This document shows, piece by piece, positions 56,446 to 64,000 of a stretch of DNA of 64,000 nucleotides. The stretch is from NCBI RefSeq assembly GCF_021560015.1, contig NZ_CP073588.1, positions 3,518,501 through 3,582,500 on the forward strand. The letters are read 5' to 3'. The number at the start of each line of letters is the position of its first letter. Within the stretch, counting starts at the first letter, position 1. Both the position numbers and the translations under genes were made by a program. The notes under the pieces are model-generated. The model had not been told where the DNA came from. It saw nothing but the letters and a program-made list of their open reading frames with translations, and ran no database searches. The DNA is from Shewanella vesiculosa (lineage in GTDB: Bacteria > Pseudomonadota > Gammaproteobacteria > Enterobacterales > Shewanellaceae).

Positions 56446-59211
56446 TTAAAACTTGCCTCTAACGCCTAGAGAATAGCGCGATCCGTTATCTTCAACCGAA
56501 TAAATTTGGTTGGCGAAACGACCTGTTTGCACTAGCTCTTCTTCAGTGATGTTAATGCCTTCAACAAACACAGATACATGTTCAGTAATGTCATAGCTGG
56601 CGCTAATATCCCACTGTCCAAAAGTTTCGGTATTGATTGGCTCACCATTAAAACCATTGTCTAGCTGACGTAAGAAGCCTTCGCGGTTGTTAAATGCAAC
56701 ACGGGCTTGGAAGTTATCTTGCTCATAGAACACGATTAAGTTTTGAGAATTACCTAAACCTTCAAGTGCGAAACTTTGAGTGCTGTTAGCATCTACTTTC
56801 ACATTGCTATCAACCACAGTAGCGTTGGCGGTGACACCAAAGCCGTTGTCGAAGATATGAGTTAAGGCAACTTCATAACCAGTAATACGTGCTGATTCAC
56901 CGTTACGAGGACGAGTCACAGTATACTGTTCTGACTGACCATTTAGCTCTTCTGTTGTGCCAACTACTGCATCAGAACATAAGTCTGAGTTAGCTGTGCT
57001 GCAGTTAAAGTCAGGGCCTGTACGGTCAGTCATTTGATAAGTTTCATCACCCGTTAACGTCACGATAAAGTCATTAACCTCTTTGCTGAAAAATGCAAAG
57101 CTGAAGATGCTGGCATCATCGTAATACCACTCGTAAGAGATATCCCAGTTTTCGGAACGGAACGGTTCAAGTGATGGGTTGCCACCGCTAGCCGTTAAAT
57201 TCTGACGTCGTGGCTCGTTAAAGTTAGTCGCTGGGGATAGCTGTGACATGGTTGGACGTGTTAAAGAGTCATACATGGCAAAACGTAGCACCATGTCGTC
57301 TTGTAGGTCTAACTTCACGTTTACGCTTGGCAACAAGTTTGAGTAAGTTGTGCCTTGAGTAATATTTGTCGCTGGACCGTATATATTTTGAAATAATGTT
57401 GCATCACTAGTCGGCACTATGTCAGTAATATAACTTTGTACGGCGCTTACTTCTACATCAGTTGTTGAGTAACGAGCACCTAGATCAACCGTTAATGGCA
57501 TATCACCTACGTCGTACACAAACGTGAAGTTCATGTATAAGCTGCTGACATCTTCATTAATTGTATAGCGATTATTTTGCAGTGTTGGGGTTATTGGATA
57601 CCCCTCAGAGGCTAAATAATCGACCATTGCATCGCCATCAAAAGTGTAGAAAGTATCGATTAAACCAGAGAAGTAGTTATTCGCAGTATAGGGTCTGAAG
57701 TTAATGGTTTCATTTGGCGCTGGAGTACCGTAACCACAGAATTGACACTGGCTACCAAAAATCTGATAACTGGATTTTTCACGCTCTTGACGGTACACAC
57801 CAAATTTCGCTTTTGTGAATACCAATGAATCAGGTGAATATTCGAAATCAGCTTTAAACTCAGTAATTTCATCTTCGTCAGTAAATTGATTACCTTTTTC
57901 GCTGTAATGTAAACGAGAAAGACCGGCATCAGGTAAGCTGCCATTTTCAAAACCACCATGGATAACAGTTGGAGTTCCACTCGTGCCATCAAATGCATAG
58001 CTGTTGGTCATACCGACAACGTTGAAACGGTCACGACCAGCACGATCGTTTTCAGCATTCGAGTTTGAAACATCAAAGTTAGCTTTTAATTGGTCGTTTA
58101 TGTCCCACTTAACATTTAAGCCGACACCGCTGTTAGTCACATCGCGTGAGTTACGAGTATGTGACACAAAATCAGTTGCAGGATCGCCACTGCCTTGATG
58201 TAAGCCAATATCTTGGCTAAAGGTTAATAAGGTGCCCGTTGCTGGATCAATAGTTGCGTTGCCAACACGGTCTGGTTCAAACCAAGATGCTAAGTCAGTG
58301 ACTTGTGAATCAACTTCAAATTTAGAGATAAAACCGTCTAAGGTAATGCTGACATCTTCAGATGGCGCATATTGAAACACTAAGCTGCCATTGGTGCGAG
58401 TGCGGTCTTGTTCGTCAACGATTTGATCCCAGTTTCGTGGAATATAAGCATTGGTAAACAACACACCATCTCGTGAATTAGAGATAGTTTGACCACCACG
58501 CCAACCGCCGGTGTTAATTTGGTTAATTTGAACTTGACGCTCTTGATGGCTTACCGCAAGTAATACACCCATAGTTTCGTCATTGAAGGTATTACTAATC
58601 AAACCTGAAATTGAAGGTGAAACTTCTTCTGAAAGGCTTTCATACATTCCTTTCACAGAACCAACAAGCTGGAAGCCTGAGTAATCAAAAGGGCGCGCGG
58701 TTGTGACGTCGACCGTACCACCTATACCACCTTCTTGCATGCTGGCATTGCTGGTTTTATATACGTTAGCACCAGTAATTTGATCAGCAGCTAAAATGTC
58801 GAAATTAAACTCCCGACCAGCGCTATCTGTCGCTAATTGACGACCGTTAACTAACACCGTATTAAATTGTGGGCCAAAGCCACGAACCGTTACTGCCTGG
58901 CCTTCACCACCACTTCGGTCAATCGATACACCTGTAATACGTTGCAATGACTCTGCTACGTTTAAGTCTGGAAATTTACCCAGATCTTCTGCCGAAATAC
59001 CATCTGAAACCACAGAAGCGGATTTCTTGTCGGCCATTGAGTTCTTTAAACTGCTGCGGATCCCTTTTACAGCAATCACTTCAATTTGCTCATTGGCTTG
59101 AGTTTCTGCAGCTTCAGCTGCTGTAACGCCGTGAACACTCCCAATTGCCCCAGCAATAGCGAGTGCCAACGTTGTCCTCTTGCCAAACGTAGCGATTCCT
59201 TTTGTAGACAT
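56446..59211 (-). CDS. Large TonB-dependent receptor, Xanthomonas/Caulobacter type
   Basis: 921 residues. The signal region MSTKGIATFGKRTTLALAIAG ends near VTAAEAAE. The plug starts with EVIAVKGIRSSLKNSMADKK and includes LNVAESLQRITGVSIDRSGG, VTVRGFGPQFNTVLVNGRQL and MQEGGIGGTVDVTTARPFD. The barrel ends in GSRYSLGVRGKF. This is the TIGR01782 type, generally used for carbohydrates rather than iron. Here the neighbourhood (SGLT, galK-galT) suggests a galactose-containing oligosaccharide. The ligand is inferred. Confidence 0.9.
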   Translation of the reverse strand: MSTKGIATFGKRTTLALAIAGAIGSVHGVTAAEAAETQANEQIEVIAVKGIRSSLKNSMADKKSASVVSDGISAEDLGKFPDLNVAESLQRITGVSIDRSGGEGQAVTVRGFGPQFNTVLVNGRQLATDSAGREFNFDILAADQITGANVYKTSNASMQEGGIGGTVDVTTARPFDYSGFQLVGSVKGMYESLSEEVSPSISGLISNTFNDETMGVLLAVSHQERQVQINQINTGGWRGGQTISNSRDGVLFTNAYIPRNWDQIVDEQDRTRTNGSLVFQYAPSEDVSITLDGFISKFEVDSQVTDLASWFEPDRVGNATIDPATGTLLTFSQDIGLHQGSGDPATDFVSHTRNSRDVTNSGVGLNVKWDINDQLKANFDVSNSNAENDRAGRDRFNVVGMTNSYAFDGTSGTPTVIHGGFENGSLPDAGLSRLHYSEKGNQFTDEDEITEFKADFEYSPDSLVFTKAKFGVYRQEREKSSYQIFGSQCQFCGYGTPAPNETINFRPYTANNYFSGLIDTFYTFDGDAMVDYLASEGYPITPTLQNNRYTINEDVSSLYMNFTFVYDVGDMPLTVDLGARYSTTDVEVSAVQSYITDIVPTSDATLFQNIYGPATNITQGTTYSNLLPSVNVKLDLQDDMVLRFAMYDSLTRPTMSQLSPATNFNEPRRQNLTASGGNPSLEPFRSENWDISYEWYYDDASIFSFAFFSKEVNDFIVTLTGDETYQMTDRTGPDFNCSTANSDLCSDAVVGTTEELNGQSEQYTVTRPRNGESARITGYEVALTHIFDNGFGVTANATVVDSNVKVDANSTQSFALEGLGNSQNLIVFYEQDNFQARVAFNNREGFLRQLDNGFNGEPINTETFGQWDISASYDITEHVSVFVEGINITEEELVQTGRFANQIYSVEDNGSRYSLGVRGKF

Positions 59212-59573
59212 TTTCCTTCCCCCAGTTGATGTTGTTGCTTTTTTATAAATATTGATTTTTTAATTAAAGCTTATTTATCTTATAAATATAGCAATTAAGA
59301 TTAAATATCAACCTTTTCTTAACAAATTGGCGTCAATTTACGTTGTATTTTTTTCACGATTATTGACTATTGAAAAAGGTAGTTCGACATTTAGTCTTTG
59401 CTTTTTAATAATAAGGTTATGTTTTTATTTTTGTTTTTTTGATACTTCTGCAACGTGATTATTGTAAAAGGCTTATTTTTTTATCATTTGTTATTAACCC
59501 TACGAATGAAAATAAACAGCCCGGTATCGACAGTTTTTTTTCAAAACGGTAAGCCTTTTTGGTGGTTAAAAAG
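59212..59573. other. Long AT-rich leader upstream of the large TonB receptor
   Basis: 362 bases of AT-rich DNA, with T-tracts, between the receptor start and the hydrolase stop. No gene or clear hairpin was seen. The receptor promoter is probably here, and a sugar-responsive operator might be, but I cannot point to a specific site. Confidence 0.45.
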
Positions 59574-60917
59574 CTAGTTTTTGGGTTTTTTCATGTCCCA
59601 AGACATACCTGTTGCATAGCGATGTGCAAAACCATTCCAAGCCGGTGTTGGGTTTCCTTGTGCATCCTGCTCGTTAGATTGACCGTTTAAGTTCAAGTAA
59701 GCACATTTATCTTGTTGATTTTTAACGTGGCAATCCATCATGGCTAATGCAAAGTGCTTATTGATGGTATTTAATTGGACATTGCTCCATGAAGGTTCAA
59801 AGTAATGGCCTAGATCAATTTCATTTTTGTAAGCTACTTGTGGGGCTGGATGTGGTGCAATGTTGTGGCGAGCATTGTGGTAAGTAAGCATATAGGTATG
59901 GTCAGCACCTGTTTGTTGATATAAAGACTGAATACCTTTATACCCAGAAATATCATCAAGATCTCCAGAGACAAATAATGTCGGCGTGGTGATGCTGGCA
60001 AGTGATTCCGCATTAAAGAGTTGATAGTTTCCGCCCCATGGCGCCATGGCAATCATTGCCTTCCATTTAGGATCTACTTTGGCTGGTGCGGTTTGACCAC
60101 CTGCGCAGGTATTCAGTAATGCTATAGCACCATTAATTACATTAGTGTCTTTGCTGCCAGTAAACGTCGCTGCGGTTTGCTGATTAAATTGATAACAGCC
60201 GCCAACCGTGTTTACTGCCCCGTATCCGCCCATCGAATAGCCCACTAAACCAGCACGTTTTTTATCGATAATATTGCTGACAAAATTGTCGGTATTGGTA
60301 AAGTAATCTAGAGCAAATTGTTGATCTCGAGAACGATTGAGTAAGGTGCTGAAAAAACCGCTGAATGGCGCATTAACTATGTCCACTTCTGCATTTGTTG
60401 AGTCGGTGTGGTCTAGAGCAGCGACAATATAGCCGTGTGATGCTAAATGTTCAGCAAGGTAAAACATGATCGTGCGGTAGCCGGTGTAACCATGCGATAG
60501 CACAACGAGTGGAAACGGTTGACCTGTTAAGTTATTCACTTCTGCGTCACGAGTGGCATTACCTTGTAATGCAAACGGCAAACCTAAGCGTGTTTCGTTA
60601 AGGTAAACGGCTTTAGGGGTAATATTGGTTGTTTTGTTGGTGGGATACCAGACTTCAACGGTGAGTTTTCTATCTTCTACACTCTGGGTTCCAGGGTTGA
60701 ATTGTTTTTTATTGACTAAGTTAATTGTTTTCACACCTACTTGATAAAGACCCACTTGAGCCAGTTCAGGCATAGCATCTTTTGGCAGTACAGCGGGATA
60801 AAGTTGCTCTGGCTGTGGCGTTGTTTGTGCTGTAGTGGTTGGTTGTGTGTCTGTGGCATGAGCGACTGAGCTACCTAACCATAATAATGCTGCACAGGTG
60901 AGCGATTTTTTAAACAT
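59574..60917 (-). CDS. Secreted alpha/beta hydrolase (PAF-acetylhydrolase/dienelactone-hydrolase-like)
   Basis: 447 residues. The signal peptide ends at about residue 21 (SVAHA|TDT), followed by a Thr/Pro-rich linker. The core has LVVLSHGYTGYRTIMFYLAE (oxyanion region), the nucleophile Ser228 in VGYSMGGYGAV, and a likely catalytic Asp in SGDLDDISG and His in HNARHNIAPHP. It is exported and may hydrolyse esters, for example on decorated oligosaccharides, but the substrate is unknown. It stands between the TonB receptor and galK. Confidence 0.83.
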   Translation of the reverse strand: MFKKSLTCAALLWLGSSVAHATDTQPTTTAQTTPQPEQLYPAVLPKDAMPELAQVGLYQVGVKTINLVNKKQFNPGTQSVEDRKLTVEVWYPTNKTTNITPKAVYLNETRLGLPFALQGNATRDAEVNNLTGQPFPLVVLSHGYTGYRTIMFYLAEHLASHGYIVAALDHTDSTNAEVDIVNAPFSGFFSTLLNRSRDQQFALDYFTNTDNFVSNIIDKKRAGLVGYSMGGYGAVNTVGGCYQFNQQTAATFTGSKDTNVINGAIALLNTCAGGQTAPAKVDPKWKAMIAMAPWGGNYQLFNAESLASITTPTLFVSGDLDDISGYKGIQSLYQQTGADHTYMLTYHNARHNIAPHPAPQVAYKNEIDLGHYFEPSWSNVQLNTINKHFALAMMDCHVKNQQDKCAYLNLNGQSNEQDAQGNPTPAWNGFAHRYATGMSWDMKKPKN

Positions 60918-61025
60918 ATCTATGCTGTCCTTTTCTATAGTGCATGTCTTAAAACATGTGAATCAAGATGTCATCTTATTTATAGGCGCAGTAATACGCC
61001 CATTTCGTGGCTTAATTAATTCAAT

Positions 61026-62177
61026 CTAGTGGAACACTTGTACCGTCAATCCATCACCAGCAGTGCATACATATATGTCTGCATACAAATTAAATTGGCT
61101 AAAATAGTGTTGTTCAACCGCTTGTTTAATTGCAGCAACATCTTCATTGCGGCATAAACACACAATAGCTCCCCCAAAACCACCACCTGTCATTCTAACG
61201 GCACCTCTTTCCCCCAGTGCTTGCTGACAAATTTGCACTAAACCATCAGTGGCTGGCACAGTGACTTCAAAGTCATGCTTTAAAGACTGGTGCGATGCGG
61301 TCATTAATATCCGCAGTTGTTCTATGTCGTTATTCGTTAATGCTAGAGTTGCTGCGATGACACGATCATTTTCAGTAATAACATGATGGGCACGTGCAAA
61401 CTCATTTGCGCTCATTTCTGTTTTGGTTTGCATTAGCAAATCAATATTGGCATCACGCAGAGTCGTCAGGCCCATTTTTTTGGCAGCTTGTTCGCAATCG
61501 ATACGACGTTGATTGTATTCACTGTCAACCAGTTTTCTTGGGTAGTTTGAGTTAACAATCACAATTGATAGGTCACTCGGGATGGTGACTGATGTTGTGT
61601 GTAAATTTTGGCAGTCGATTAACAGTGCTTGATTTTTCTGGCCCTTAGCTGAGATAAGCTGATCCATAATGCCGCACTGACAATCCATAAAGTCATTTTC
61701 AGCTTCTTGGCCAAACAAAGCGATTTGCTCTTCGGTCAAGTTAAGCTTACAAATATGATTAAACATACCTGCTATTGCAACTTCTAGGGCGGCCGATGAT
61801 GACAGTCCGCTACCTTGTGGTACGTTACTTTCAATCAATAAATCGACACCGCTAAGCTGGTGGCCTGCACGAGTCAGTACAAATGCCACTGCGCGTATAT
61901 AGTTGCCCCATTGTGACTGACCAGCATTAATGGGTTGATTTACGCTGAAGCTTTCTTTTTCGTTAGGGTACATGGTAGATAACACGTTAACCGTGTTGTC
62001 GTCACGAACACGATAAAGCACTTGGGTACGGAATGTTAATGCGCACGGAAGTACATAACCTTGGTTGTAATCGGTAAATTCACCGATTAAATTTACACGA
62101 CCGGGGGCACTCACAACACCTTGAGAGTCAGATCCAAATTGTTGGGTAAACAATTCCTGTAGCGCGTTGTTAGTCAT
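61026..62177 (-). CDS. galK: Galactokinase
   Basis: GHMP kinase that phosphorylates galactose at C1, first step of the Leloir pathway. It has 383 residues starting at 62177 (MTNNALQELFTQQFG) behind gaagga; an upstream in-frame start would add 12 residues inside galT. Motif 1 is APGRVNLIGEFTDYNQGYVL, motif 2 QGSGLSSSAALEVAIAG, motif 3 MTGGGFGGAIVCL. In motif 1 the substrate-binding His of the usual GEHTDY reads Phe. The gene overlaps the end of galT by eight bases, so translation is coupled. Confidence 0.95.
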   Translation of the reverse strand: MTNNALQELFTQQFGSDSQGVVSAPGRVNLIGEFTDYNQGYVLPCALTFRTQVLYRVRDDNTVNVLSTMYPNEKESFSVNQPINAGQSQWGNYIRAVAFVLTRAGHQLSGVDLLIESNVPQGSGLSSSAALEVAIAGMFNHICKLNLTEEQIALFGQEAENDFMDCQCGIMDQLISAKGQKNQALLIDCQNLHTTSVTIPSDLSIVIVNSNYPRKLVDSEYNQRRIDCEQAAKKMGLTTLRDANIDLLMQTKTEMSANEFARAHHVITENDRVIAATLALTNNDIEQLRILMTASHQSLKHDFEVTVPATDGLVQICQQALGERGAVRMTGGGFGGAIVCLCRNEDVAAIKQAVEQHYFSQFNLYADIYVCTAGDGLTVQVFH

Positions 62178-63219
62178 GTTTATTTCCTTCGGTGTAATGT
62201 GTGTCGCTGGCATTTTGTAAAATTTTTGCAGCAGTTTCTGGGCTTAAATCACGCTGGCTTTCAGCTAGCATTTCGTAACCGACCATGTGTTTTTTCACGG
62301 TAGCTGAGCGTAATAGAGGTGGGTAAAAATGCGCATGCATACGCCAGTGGCTATCATTTTCTAAATCACTTGGTGCGCAATGCCAGCCCATAGAATAAGG
62401 AAAGCTGCAGTTAAACACGTTGTCGTAACGGGTTGTCAGAACTTTAATGGCTTCGGCGAGAGCATTTGATTGATCATCGGTTAACTGACCAAAGTGGCGT
62501 ACATCGTCTTTACTCACTAATAAGGTTTCAAATGGCCATGCAGCCCAAAATGGCACAACGACTAACCAGTGATCATTCTGATATACCACTCGTTCGCCAT
62601 TCGCTATCTCATGGTCAACGTAATCACCAAGTAAGCTACTGCCGTTATGTTGTTGATATTCGCGTTGGCTTGTTTCTTCTAACTGAATCTCTGTCGATAA
62701 GTGGTTATGCGCCCACACTTGCCCATGTGGATGAGGCTGCGAACACCCCATAACAGCACCTTTGTTTTCGAAAATATGAACGCAGGCATATTTGCCTGAT
62801 AATTCGATGTAATGTTGTTTCCAAGTATCGACGACGTCTTTTATTTCGTTAACCGGCAACTCGGGTAAGGTTTTATTATGCTTTGGTGAAAAACAAATGA
62901 CTCGGCATTCGCCAGTTGCTTGCTCTATTTCGAATAGCGGATTCGTTTCAAGTTGCGCAAGGTGAACTTCTGTTTGTGACGTTAACGCACCAAAGTCGTT
63001 AGTGAACACAAAAGTTTTATCGTACGTAGGATTATGGACATCATTTGCACGTTGGTTGCCAGGGCATAAGGGGCAAGTCTTGTCGTATTCAGACAAGTTT
63101 GAAGGGGTACTTTTTTCTGTTGCACCTAACCACGGACGATTATTTCTGTGTGGCGACACTAGCACCCAATTACCCGTTAACGGGTTTTTTCGTCTATGGG
63201 TAAATTCAAACTGGCTCAT
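62170..63219 (-). CDS. galT: Galactose-1-phosphate uridylyltransferase
   Basis: Exchanges UMP between UDP-glucose and galactose-1-phosphate in the Leloir pathway. It has 349 residues. Zinc-binding CPLCPGNQRANDVHNP lies near residues 50-65. The catalytic histidine is in GCSQPHPHGQVWAHNHL (about residue 165). The N-terminal RRKNPLTGNWVLVSPHRNNRPW is family-typical. It is first in the galT-galK operon. galE and galM are not in the window. Confidence 0.96.
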   Translation of the reverse strand: MSQFEFTHRRKNPLTGNWVLVSPHRNNRPWLGATEKSTPSNLSEYDKTCPLCPGNQRANDVHNPTYDKTFVFTNDFGALTSQTEVHLAQLETNPLFEIEQATGECRVICFSPKHNKTLPELPVNEIKDVVDTWKQHYIELSGKYACVHIFENKGAVMGCSQPHPHGQVWAHNHLSTEIQLEETSQREYQQHNGSSLLGDYVDHEIANGERVVYQNDHWLVVVPFWAAWPFETLLVSKDDVRHFGQLTDDQSNALAEAIKVLTTRYDNVFNCSFPYSMGWHCAPSDLENDSHWRMHAHFYPPLLRSATVKKHMVGYEMLAESQRDLSPETAAKILQNASDTHYTEGNKHD

Positions 63220-63388
63220 GGTAATCCTTGCTATCTATGTTTATGGAGTTGGTAAGTAAAATGAGCAATGGCTTAACAACACTTATACAACGATAAAGTA
63301 TATAAATTAATTTGTATGATAAATACTACTATTAAGTTTTTTATTTAACAAGATGTAATCAATTTCGACAAGATCTTTCTAATACAGC

Positions 63389-63418
63389 TTGTCAATTGAC
63401 CACTAGTCACTCTATGAT
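63389..63418 (+). promoter_or_regulatory. Possible glpD promoter
   Basis: The -35 ttgtca (63389-63394) and -10 tatgat (63413-63418) have an 18-base spacer, 50 bases upstream of glpD. The 10-base palindrome gtcaattgac (63391-63400) overlaps the -35 and could be an operator. Both are inferred from sequence alone. Confidence 0.4.
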
Positions 63419-63468
63419 AAGGTTAATATATACTATTTATCATATTTATTTATTGGATGGGTAAGTTA

Positions 63469-64000
63469 ATGGAAGCCGATATAGAAATGGTCGATGTTGT
63501 CGTGATTGGCGGTGGCATTAACGGTGTTGGAATAGCGGCCGATGCAGTGGGACGTGGATTGAGTGTGTTATTGTGCGAGCAAAATGATTTAGCGTCAGCT
63601 ACGTCATCAAATAGCAGCAAATTAATTCATGGTGGATTACGCTATCTAGAACATTATGAGTTTCGACTAGTAAAAGAAGCGCTTGCCGAACGAGAAGTGT
63701 TACTAAAAAAAGCCCCACATTTAATTACCCCATTAACATTTCGATTGCCACATCAAGCCCATTTGCGTCCGGCATGGATGATCCGACTTGGGTTATTTTT
63801 ATATGATAATCTTGCCTCTCGTGTGACATTAAGTGGCTCTAAAAAAATCGTCTTTAATGCCGACAGTCCTTTAAAACCCAGCTTTACTCAAGGTTTTGAA
63901 TATTCAGATGCTTGGGTCGATGATTCTCGTTTAGTGGTATTAAATGCGTTAGCGGCAAAAGAGTTAGGTGCGCAAATTTGTACTCAAACGCGTTGTATTC
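63469..64000 (+). CDS. glpD: Aerobic glycerol-3-phosphate dehydrogenase, N-terminal part (cut by window edge)
   Basis: FAD enzyme of the inner membrane that oxidises glycerol-3-phosphate to dihydroxyacetone phosphate and feeds electrons to quinones. The visible 177 codons start MEADIEMVDVVVIGGGINGVG (FAD fold), then SATSSNSSKLIHGGLRYLEH, a family hallmark, FRLVKEALAEREVLLKKAPH and YSDAWVDDSRLV. The gene runs off the right edge with no stop. It is divergent from galT. A second in-frame ATG at 63487 is an alternative start. Confidence 0.95.
   Translation, partial: MEADIEMVDVVVIGGGINGVGIAADAVGRGLSVLLCEQNDLASATSSNSSKLIHGGLRYLEHYEFRLVKEALAEREVLLKKAPHLITPLTFRLPHQAHLRPAWMIRLGLFLYDNLASRVTLSGSKKIVFNADSPLKPSFTQGFEYSDAWVDDSRLVVLNALAAKELGAQICTQTRCI

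Overview
The window reads as chromosomal DNA of a gammaproteobacterium, most likely a cold-water Shewanella (S. frigidimarina-like). The basis is the low-GC coding style, recognisable Shewanella-type proteins, and gene order around the replication origin; the genus call is inference without a database search. Most of the first 44 kb is core housekeeping DNA around oriC. The last 20 kb is accessory.

Layout. 1-4.7 kb: end of tusA, a MOSC protein, a large secreted propeller-amidohydrolase, and tag. 4.8-15.3 kb: glyQS, an HDOD gene, and the dnaA-dnaN-recF-gyrB operon (minus strand). 15.7-20.1 kb: rpmH-rnpA-yidD-yidC, mnmE and a DnaQ-type exonuclease. 20.2-24.7 kb: LysR regulator divergent from adhC-fghA (glutathione-dependent formaldehyde removal), then an AGCS amino-acid symporter. 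24.8-30.1 kb: mioC, oriC, mnmG, rsmG, parA, parB. 30.3-37.2 kb: the atpIBEFHAGDC operon. 37.4-43.9 kb: glmU, a siderophore-type TonB receptor, a DeoR regulator and glmS. 44-48.6 kb: FAS1 protein, four-repeat DUF4397 lipoprotein, small membrane protein, rlmI. 49-52.2 kb: methyltransferase remnant, then a porin / flavinylated FMN-binding protein / PepSY membrane protein set. 52.5-63.2 kb (minus strand): sodium/sugar symporter, SapC protein, halogenase-like flavoprotein, large TonB receptor, secreted alpha/beta hydrolase, galK and galT. The right edge is the start of glpD.

Replication and segregation signals are rich. The mioC-mnmG gap is an E. coli-like oriC with DnaA boxes, 17 GATC sites and an AT-rich GATCT repeat. 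The dnaA-rpmH gap carries a second DnaA-box/GATC cluster. Two perfect 16-bp parS palindromes (2866-2881 and 4136-4151) sit 10-11 kb from dnaA. One lies inside a coding region and the other forms the stem of a terminator. Weaker parS-like sites lie in recF and mnmG. ParA/ParB are encoded at 28.4-30.1 kb.

Quality warning: eleven genes, including essential or near-essential atpF, mnmG and recF, are split by small indels, nearly all one extra base in a homopolymer. Correcting them restores usual family lengths (MnmG 629, AtpF 156, Tag 187). I therefore treat them as probable sequencing errors and annotate the genes as single frameshifted CDSs. The best candidate for an undescribed system is the galactose-type uptake locus with an unexplained halogenase-like flavoprotein and SapC protein.
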